Assembly (NCBI GenBank): GCA_019693395.1
Contig: JAAMXP010000707.1
Span: 1-10,663, forward strand
Length of the DNA stretch: 10,663 nt
Reading direction: 5' to 3'
Source: Ettlia oleoabundans
Lineage: Eukaryota > Chlorophyta > Chlorophyceae > Chlamydomonadales
Below the pieces are notes generated by a model that saw only the letters and a program-made list of their open reading frames with translations, was not told where the DNA came from and made no database searches. Of this stretch, positions 1 to 6,791 are shown in pieces (within the stretch, counting starts at the first letter, position 1; each line of letters begins with the position of its first letter). Made by a program: the position numbers and the translations under genes.

Positions 1-155
1 GGGTGGGGGGGGCTGTGCAGGGTAAACATGAGCTCTATCAGGGTGAGCAAGTAACCTCCTCAACAACATACCCCAACATCAATGTCGCCCGCTTGATCAA
101 CAAATGCACCTGCTGTGCTCCTCCCAGCTCATCGGGAGGTGCAGCAGCGGCACAC

Positions 156-1324
156 CTGTTCTTGAACCAGGCCTGGAAGGTTACATAGCCCTCGTGGTTG
201 TGGGATCCGGGCTCCGCGCTTAACACTTTGAGCCTCTGCAGCGCCATGTGGGAGCGTATTGACATCACAAGACTGGCAAAGTGAGGGTGCTAACGACAGA
301 ACGAGTATATCGGCATGGCAGGTCTAAAACCGAACAACGAAAGCAGCAAAGCAAACCGCGCTAAACATGCCCGCCTTAAACATCGGGTCCTGCCTACACA
401 GGGCCACCCAGCGGTCAAACAAGCGCTTTCAGGTAGAACAGCGCATGCAGGCAGCCTGCCAGCTCCGCTCAGCAGCACCACCACCAACAGCCCTGCTTGC
501 CTCGAACCCCAGCTTGTCTATGGTGGCCAGCACATCGTCCTTGAGTGTGGGGCGCCCAGCCTGCGCCGCCTCATCAGTCAGCAGCGGGTTGAGGGGGTGC
601 GTGGTGTCCACGATGTACTGCCACAGCCCCTTCACGTAGCCTGAGTAGCGGCTGCGCATCAGCTGCTCTGGGGTTTCCGGGAGCTTGCCATCGTGGTAGG
701 GCTGGCAGCATTCCTGCGAGGATGCATGCAGGGGCAAGAGGAACAACGCAATGGTCGGCAATTACTTGGCAACTACTAGGCGGTGTGGAGCAAGCTGGGA
801 GACAACCGGCTGAATCTCAATACCGCTGGCAAGGCCATGCGAAGATCTGATGGACGCATGCCCCTGACAAAGCTCTGACCTTGTAGGCTAGGCCTGTTCC
901 GCAAGGGCACGCTTTTTGCTTGGACAGCTTCTTCTCTACCGGCTACAGGAACTAACGACATACAGTGCACCAGTAAATCCAGTCATGTTTGTATACAGCT
1001 GATGCTTCCTGTCAAGTTACAAAGGCCAACACTAGTTAGTTTCCAAGTCACCTTTCCAAAGCCAAGCCCTGCTTGGACTGCGAACTGAAATCGTTGGGGT
1101 CGTCGGGTGTGGGGGCGGGGCGCTGCGCTGCCTGCTGCATGCATTTGCCGCCACGATGCTGCTGCTGCCAATGGCACATGCCGCCCTTTTGCATAGCATT
1201 GTTGCAAAGCTCGCGGTTCTGGCGCTGTTTGCGCCGCATTGCCGCGCGTGGTGGCTTGCACTGGCTGCATGCCGGACGTCACCGTCGTCGATTTGGCACC
1301 GAGACCCAGATATGCACGATGCAT
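156..1324 (-). CDS. YchJ-like SEC-C motif protein, probably plastid-targeted (3' partial)
   Basis: Four exons can be joined on the minus strand: 1324-1052, 942-880, 713-501 and 235-156; the rest lies beyond the window. All internal joins keep frame (phases 0, 0, 0, then 2). The joined protein has about 209 visible residues. Residues 1-91 are rich in Ala, Arg, Gln and Ser and could be an organelle transit peptide. A SEC-C metal-binding motif follows: C103, C105, C114 and C115 in the arrangement CxCx8CC, beginning CPCGTGLAYK and split by intron 2. Next come QLMRSRYSGYV and VDTTHP, characteristic of the YchJ/UPF0225 family, and exon 4 gives RLKVLSAEP and GYVTFQAWFK, the NTF2-like fold part of that family. 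The biochemical role of YchJ proteins is not established; zinc binding is the family expectation. Intron 3 (500-236) has a GC donor (GAG|GCAAGC). The start at 1324 is the first Met of the open frame; Met at 1270 is an alternative. It is divergent from the next gene. Confidence 0.85.
236..500 (-). other. GC-AG intron in the YchJ-like gene
   Basis: On the minus strand the exon ends in GAG at 501 and the intron opens with GCAAGC, the usual consensus of the minor GC-AG class; it ends with GCTGCAG before AGGCTCAAAG at 235. Using these sites joins GFE to RLKVL with no shift, which fits the conserved order of the family. No GT donor nearby gives as good a protein. The intron is 265 nt long. Confidence 0.7.
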
Positions 1325-1447
1325 TTGGAGAAGGCATCATCGCAATGCATTTGCAAGGGTGCGCACATCGTCGCCACGCTGGCTTGCGGTGGCGCTTGGG
1401 TTGAAGCTTGGCCGCCATCTTGCCTCCATCTCTCTAAACAGCGAAAA
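1325..1447. promoter_or_regulatory. Divergent intergenic region between YchJ-like gene and plastid-protein gene
   Basis: About 120 bp separate the proposed start codons of two genes read away from each other, so promoters and 5' leaders of both must lie here or overlap the first exons. No clear TATA box or other named motif was recognised. The exact width depends on the two start codons, neither of which is certain. Confidence 0.4.
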
Positions 1448-2537
1448 ATGGGGGTATTTCAAGCAACCCTGCGGGCTCATCCCATGTCGTCGACACTGCC
1501 AGGTGCCTGGCCAGCCTTTAGCGGCGCCACCCTTTGCCGTCACAGCATTGGGCAGCGCCAGCAGCGTTCTGTAGCAGTTTGCAGTGCGGTGTCAGCACAC
1601 AGCGCATGACTTCTCTGCAAATGGGCAGTGACAGGCGGCGGATTCCGGCCGTGCGTTTGGCAGCGATCGGACCTGCAGAGCCTTGCAATGGAGCAGCTGC
1701 CAGAGGTGTAGACAGTCTGTTCTGGGTGACTTCCCTGCTGGCTGCAGGAGAAGCTGGGAATGATCGCTGCTTGAAGTTCTATATTACTGCATGCAGGGCT
1801 TTTGAGCAGCGGGCAGCAAAAGCTGGGAGGACCCCCTGCAGCCCTGCCATCAGCCCCGCGGAGACGATGTGCCTGTGCAGCAAGCAGGAAAAACAGGCGC
1901 AAGGCGAGTGGTAGTGATTGTCGTGGTGGCAGTGGCGGCACCGGCAGCGCTGCTGGCAGTGGCGGACATTCTTCAGGGGTGCCCAACAGCAGCGGGGGGG
2001 AGGCTCATCGACTGCAGGACACCATTCGTGAATCGCGTCAGCAGCAGCTTGCAGCCGCCGACATGCTGGCGCAGCTGCTCCAGGCGGAGGATCCGCGCCA
2101 GACAGCCGAGAAGTACATTGACTCTCTGGACGAGCAGTTCTTCTGGCAGGCCAACACATTCCTTGCTATGGTGAACCCGCTGCTGCACCAATAACTGCCT
2201 CTCTGCGCAGCCGCCCTGGTGCTGCCAAGGAATGCGGTGTCTCCAGTAGAAGGCACGCGTGTACGCCTGTCCACCCTGATGCTCGCTGCCTCAAGTCTCT
2301 TGATATCTGTGCACCGTACCCAACAACTCATCCCGGCCTATGCAGGCCAAGAAGGAAGGAAACGGCGAGGTGGTGTCGCGTCTGGAGGCGGTGCTCAAGG
2401 CGGCCTTTGAGGCCAAGCAGGCAACTCTGCGCCCCGAGATACAGCTGCTCAACCGATTGCTGGCAGCGGATACGGGGGAGCAGCGCGTGCAGGTGGGGTG
2501 CAGAGCTGCTTCGCTTGAATCTTGTCTGACTGCTGGT

Positions 2538-2568
<31 letters not shown>

Positions 2569-2934
2569 AATGGAATTGCTGAGGAATCCAGTAGGACATG
2601 CAGCCTGGCTGGATGGGAATGGAGTCGTTGGTGGAATCCAACAGGGAACAAAGCATGTGCAACATTGTTGCGGGCCATACAGCATGATGCTGCCCAACGT
2701 AAGGCAGGCCTGTTTGCGCTCGCGTGTGTGCCGCAGGTGCTCGAAACGCCAGAGGCTGCCGAGCGTCTGCTGATGAACGAGCGCTTCTTCTTCCAGCTGC
2801 TGGGTCGCATGATGCAGGATGTTGGGCGACAACCAGAGGGGCAGCCACGGACAGCGCTGCTTGCAAAGCTGGAGAGCATTCAAGCAGCTGCACAGGCACG
2901 GGCGGCAGAGGCAGAGGCGGCTGCTGCATCTTAG
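1448..2934 (+). CDS. Unrecognised conserved-looking helical protein, probably plastid-targeted
   Basis: Proposed exons are 1448-1502 (tentative), 1797-2170, 2346-2492 and 2737-2934. The last three are well supported: ATG|GTGAAC to GCAG|GCC, CAG|GTGGGG to CGCAG|GTG, both phase 0, ending in TAG. The first exon is the best phase-1 match found (ATGGGGGTA start, CCAG|GTGCCT donor). The N-terminus is rich in Ala, Ser, Pro and Arg with RRRCACAAS, typical of algal plastid transit peptides, followed by a Gly/Ser-rich linker. The mature part is mostly helical: YIDSLDEQFFWQANTFLAM, then AKKEGNGEVVSRLEAVLKAA, TLRPEIQLLNRLLA, then ETPEAAERLLMNERFFFQLL, and an Ala/Glu-rich coiled tail. I sense a resemblance to uncharacterised plastid and cyanobacterial helical proteins but cannot name the family, so no function is given. 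The second intron carries a TGGC microsatellite. The 5' end is the weakest part. Confidence 0.7.
2538..2565. repeat. (TGGC)7 microsatellite
   Basis: Seven perfect tandem copies of the tetranucleotide TGGC lie inside the 2493-2736 intron of the plastid-protein gene. They produce spurious repeated open frames (AGWL repeats on plus, QPAS repeats on minus) that should not be read as protein. Confidence 0.95.
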
Positions 2935-2986
2935 GATACGTCTTACCTTAAAAAATGGTATTGAGTTCAGTGTGTATGCCAACCCC

Positions 2987-2991
2987 TGTAA
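2987..2991 (+). terminator. TGTAA polyadenylation signal of the plastid-protein gene
   Basis: TGTAA lies about 50 nt after the TAG stop at 2934. TGTAA is the known nuclear polyadenylation signal of chlorophyte algae. This bounds the gene and leaves about 180 nt before the next start codon. Confidence 0.6.
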
Positions 2992-3173
2992 CGGTTTGAG
3001 GTGTATCCGACGTAAGTGCTTAGCAACTGGCATCGACAGGCGGGCGCTGGCTGCCGCTGGCGGCAGCTGACATGGCGCCAGCCAGTGAGCGAAACCATCA
3101 CTCAAAGTCTCAGTGCTCTGGGTCCTGATGGGGAATCGTTCAGGCTTCGCTACGTACGGCAACTTTCATTCGC

Positions 3174-4143
3174 ATGTTTGCCGAGGCTTTGCGGAGTTAC
3201 AAGGCCCGGCAGTCGGAGTTACTGACAGAGTCTGGTGCGTTATTGGCTGTATTCGTTGCCATGATCAGTTATATTGCAGGCTTCCAATGACCTGCATACC
3301 CCTCGGGGCGCTTGGGCCCTCTGTGTAACAGGCAGCAGGGCGGTAGTGGGTTTGGCATCATGCTGTTGTTATGGCCCCTTGCAGCCCGGGCCACGTCCCA
3401 GGCCAGGAAGACAGCACAGGGCCTGGTTCAGCAGGCTGCAAGGGAGCAGAACCAAGTGCCAGAGGCTGCCTTCCGCAGCCAGCAGCGCATTGGCGCGGAA
3501 CTCAAGGCGGTGCGCATAAGACGGCCGGCGCATCGTCTGCATCAGTCGTCCTGCTTTTGCATGCAGCAATTTGCAAGCACCCATATTTACCCAGTAGAAT
3601 TTGATCTGAGATCACACTCACAGTGACAGTGCCTATGCCCTGTTATTTTCCTCTCTCAGGTGCGCAAGGCAGCTGCTGCTGCGGATCACGACGTTGCAAC
3701 CCTGGGGAAGGCGGTGCGACAGCTGGAGAAGCAGGTGCCCACTTGCGGGAGGACATAAACAGACGCAGTATGCTGGTACCCTGCTAGTTGAATGCATTCG
3801 AAGGCACTGCAACAAAGTACTACGATCTACAGAGCTGCTGGTGGTGCTGTCGCAGTTACCCTGGCAATGAACTGCCCGTGCCCGACACCCACACACTGCC
3901 TACCCAGTCCCTGCTCCACATTTGCAGACCCTTGTGTATGGCCATCTGGAGCATTACTTGGCTGTGATAGAGGGGGAGATTGACGCTATTAGTACCACCC
4001 TGCAGCACATTGTTGAGGCGCAGGCAGCGGCACAGCCCACCAGCGGAACCAGCGGCGGCACCAGCACCCCACCGCGTGCCAGTGGCAGCGTGGGCCATGG
4101 CGCCATCCGCAGCAACGGCAGCAGCACTCTCCGGCGCATATGA
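3174..4143 (+). CDS. BLOC1S1: BLOC-1 subunit 1 (BLOS1/GCN5L1)-like protein
   Basis: Four exons: 3174-3234, 3385-3509, 3660-3734 and 3928-4143 (TGA). Introns are GT-AG, of 150, 150 and 193 nt, in phases 1, 0 and 0. The product is 158 residues. The N-terminus MFAEALRSYKARQSELL resembles the start of animal and plant BLOS1, a short helix with alternating charged residues. From about residue 50 (AFRSQQRIGAELKA) through GHLEHYLAVIEGEIDAISTT the order of residues follows BLOS1 essentially without gaps as I recall it, including the conserved G-x-[VL]-E-x-[WY] and I-E-x4-I-x-T-x-L positions. The last 35 or so residues are a Ser/Gly/Thr/Pro-rich tail not found in animal BLOS1. BLOS1 is an all-helical subunit of the BLOC-1/BORC endolysosomal complexes; GCN5L1 has also been linked to mitochondrial protein acetylation. 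A homologous role here is inferred. No TGTAA occurs before the next gene. Confidence 0.75.
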
Positions 4144-4154
4144 GGAGCTTTGCA

Positions 4155-5277
4155 ATGTGGGTTGTTGGCTGGCTGCTGAGTGGCCGGGGATGCTGTGTTC
4201 GCCACCAGCTGCCTGCCCGGCCAGCCAGCTTCATCCATTGCCACTTATGCCTCATTGGTCTTGTCTTGCTGCGCTTCATTTGTAGCTGCTTATTCGCTGC
4301 CGTCATTGCGCCTGCAGGCCGTGGGCAGCAGGCGCCAGCTTCGTGCAGCCTGCCCCCGCCTTTTTCGAGACATGCTGGCGGTGCTGAGCGGGATGCGCAC
4401 TGCCTTCATGCTGGACTATGTCGCACTTGAACCTCAGCGCCTGGCAGCGGCAGCAGCCAGCTTGGCAGCCTCGCTGCAGCTGCCGGCTGCGGGGCTGTGT
4501 GTGGTTGAGCTGAATGATTGCGCGTATTTGGTGCAGCTCCAGCTGTTGCCACGCTTCCCTGTGGATGATGTTGTTGATTGCAGCACAGCCGCATCAGCAG
4601 CTGGGACAGCCCACGCTACTGATAACAGCTGGCATGAAACACAGCGGAATCAGGAACAGCAGCAGCCCGCCCTTCAGGCATCAGATACAGCATGCTCGTC
4701 ACCAATCCTGGTCATGCTGGTGGCCTTCGATGGTGGCAGCTGTGCACGCTGGGCAACAAAACTCGAGGCAGCTGAGGCAGCAGCAGGCTTTGAGGCGTTG
4801 CGCAGCAGGTTGTTGCTCGCTGTGGAGGTTGCTCCTGCAAGTAGCAGCAGCAGTGATGGCAACAGCGGCGGCTGCAACGTGCCAGTGATATGCGCTGAGA
4901 GCATCCTTGGGTGTCAGCAGCTGATGCCACCCACCCTAAGCGGCTACCTCTTGGGCTATCCCGCTGTTTACCTCTGCCACAGCTTAGACGGTGCTCAGGC
5001 AGCCAGCCGCTGCCTGTCTAGTGGCAGCCTGTGTCTGCACACTGTAAGCTGCAGACTGCAGCTGCCTCCTGGCATGCCAATGCTGGAAGAGGAGCAGCCG
5101 CTTCTAGCCTTTTCCATGCCTGCTGAGCTGGCGTCTTGGCCGGAGTGGCAGGCTTGTTGCGCTGCTTGGGAGACCCGTGTGCAGCAATGGCACCAGGGAG
5201 TAATGCAACATGGCTTGGCTTGGACGGAGCCTCGGTTTGCAGTTGCGTCCCAGCTGCCACGGCCGGTCGCCTTGTAG
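4155..5277 (+). CDS. UPF0739/C1orf74-family protein (DUF4504)
   Basis: The secure part is one long exon, 4318-5277 (319 codons before TAG). Its landmarks are those of human C1orf74: an N-terminal GMRTAFMLDY segment, a central hydrophobic strand ILVMLVAFD, then YLLGYPAVYLCHS, CLSSGSLCLHTVSCRL, QPLLAFSMPAEL, a tryptophan-rich helix, and a C-terminus in LPRPVAL (human LPAVAL). The function of the family is unknown. Algal insertions are Gln-rich (about 4640-4680) and Ser-rich (about 4840-4870). The start is uncertain: a phase-0 intron 4161-4317 (GTTGTT to CTGCAG) would join ATG at 4155, or in-frame ATG at 4140, to the main exon; without it the first in-frame ATG is 4372. All options leave at most about 230 nt after the preceding stop, so the gene may be the second cistron of a shared mRNA. 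Confidence 0.75.
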
Positions 5278-5759
5278 CGGCCCCATGTTGGGATGTGCTT
5301 GTCGTTGGTAGCACTTACAGTAGTGCATTTTATGCGTCGTTGCATGTCATTTTGGCCATGACATCTGTAACTTGTCGCTAACAGCAATGTCTGCCTGCCA
5401 GCCTGCAGCCTGTTAAATTCTCAACCATGCAGTGCTGGTGTGTCATTGCATGATTGTGACGTCTGCCACTGCGCTTGTATCGCACCATAATGTAATGTCA
5501 CATGGCACACACGTAAAGTTGCTTGACAAAGAAACAGTTGAGGAAGGACAATGAAGCGGAGTTGATACACACATTTTTGAGTAAGCAGGGGAGCTGCAAA
5601 AAGGAGCAAAAAACATTCTAACATGTGTGCAGCTGGGCTGGGTCAAGATGGAGTAGATATTGGACAAGGGAGGGTAAGGGTCATGTTTGTACATAGGTCA
5701 GCATTTCGCTATATGTCAGCATTTTCGCTGTGTGGTGGATTGCTGCATATCTCCCACAA
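5278..5759. other. Convergent intergenic region, probable 3' UTRs
   Basis: This stretch separates two genes that point at each other. It has no open frame with protein-like composition and is more AT-rich than the exons. It should hold the 3' UTR of the UPF0739 gene and that of the minus-strand 110-residue gene. Plus-strand TGTAA occurs at 5366 and 5491. The only minus-strand TGTAA (plus-strand TTACA) is at 5315-5319. Confidence 0.5.
5366..5370 (+). terminator. TGTAA polyadenylation signal of the UPF0739 gene
   Basis: TGTAA lies about 90 nt after the TAG stop at 5277, within the expected distance for algal nuclear mRNA. A second TGTAA at 5491-5495 is an alternative. Confidence 0.55.
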
Positions 5760-6614
5760 TCAGCTCAAGTACAGCGTGAACAGCACCTTGCCTTTCAAGA
5801 AGCTGGCCTCACTGTCGATGTGCTCCTGCAGCTCAAACTCCGAAGGCTCAAAATGTGCCGCCAATATCACGCTGGCTTCCTTGCGCAGGATGTCCATGTC
5901 ACGATCTGCAGGCAGTGCACTGTAGCCAGTAAAGCCATGGCCGGTGAGCTTCTAAAGGGACCGGTGCCAGCTGGGGATGGTCATGCAGGGATCGCATGAG
6001 AACGAGGCTAACATGGGAAAGGGAAACACATACATCGAAGGGCTAAGTCACTTCTCCCAAGAATAACACGACCAGTTGTACAATGTAAGGCTACAACGTC
6101 AATGTACCAACACCATCAAAGCAGTAGTTTTTCTGTTGTGCCTAACACCTATCACTCCCAATGGACCACTGACCGTAGTCCCATGCGCCCTGAACCAGCA
6201 GCCCCGCTGGTAGAAGAAGCCCAAAGCAGAGCTGCCATAGGAGCCCCCGTTTACTGGAGTTGTCTTCATGCGCCTTTATGCGCTCATGCAGTACCTCTGA
6301 CAGCGGGTACCTGCGGCAGCGGTGGTTTCATGGCTCGCGGCAGCAACAGGTGAGGTGGGGGTGGCCCAGCAAACTACGCTGGTGCTGTTCAGGCTTGCTC
6401 GTATCACGGACAACAATCAACCGTTGAAATTTCAGCTTTGCCCAGGTGCTGGCCTCAAAGCCGCGGCATGGAATTTGGCGCACCGGTGTCCTAGCAGCGC
6501 TTCGATGGCATCCCGTTTCTGGCCACAGATGCGAGCGAGATTTAACGGCTCGCCAGGGGGCGGGGCGAACCAGAAGGTGTTGGTGTCCACCACCAAGTCA
6601 AGTTTTGCCGTCAT
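5760..6614 (-). CDS. Unrecognised 110-residue protein, three exons
   Basis: Minus-strand exons 6614-6484, 6310-6255 and 5905-5760 join in frame: CACCG|GTGCGC to GCCGCAG|GTACCC (phase 2, restoring CGG, Arg) and TCCA|GTAAAC to CCTGCAG|ATCGTG (phase 1, restoring AAT, Asn), ending in TGA. The start is ATG at 6614, first of MTAKLDLVVD; the frame is also open upstream to a Met at 6635, but MTAKLDL gives the more natural N-terminus. The protein has FAPPPGEPLNLARICGQKR, then an amphipathic EALLGHRYPLSEVLHER stretch, a charged segment DMDILRKEASV, and an acidic HFEPSEFELQEH stretch before a C-terminus in LFTLYLS. No signal peptide or membrane span is evident. I do not recognise the family. The composition, hydrophobic periodicity and two matching splice phases argue that it is real; the second donor is weak, so that junction could differ. 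It shares an upstream region with the F-box/LRR gene. Confidence 0.6.
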
Positions 6615-6791
6615 GATGTCAACATATCTGTTCAATATCATGAACGGATTGAAGATGCATACGCAAGGGACCAGCAGAATCCTTCTGCTTAAATGATAGA
6701 TGTCAGGCTGGCCAGCTGGCACCAGCATAAGGTTCCTGGCAGTTTAACTGAGCAGGGTCAAGATCACACGGGCTGCAGCCACCAAAGCACA
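6615..6791. promoter_or_regulatory. Divergent intergenic region between the 110-residue gene and the F-box/LRR gene
   Basis: About 180 bp separate the start codons of two genes read away from each other, so it probably holds both promoters. It contains the inverted element CTGGCCAGCTGGCACCAG near 6708-6725. No TATA box was recognised in it; the TATAAAA at 6911 lies inside the F-box exon. Confidence 0.4.

Noticed and set aside
1073..1609. A 178-codon plus-strand open frame
   Set aside because: It is antisense to exon 1 of the YchJ-like gene, has irregular composition and no recognisable domain.
2538..2565. CRISPR-like tandem repeat
   Set aside because: It is a simple tetranucleotide microsatellite with no spacers.
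2291..3162. Long minus-strand open frames of 183 to 237 codons
   Set aside because: They run antisense over well-spliced plus-strand exons, and their QPAS repeats come from the TGGC microsatellite.
6143..6254. Hydrophobic read-through of exon 2 of the 110-residue gene (LLWQLCFGLLLPAGLL), like a membrane segment
   Set aside because: It lies past a usable GTAAAC donor and stops soon after; splicing to 5905 gives an in-phase, protein-like continuation. It remains an alternative form only.
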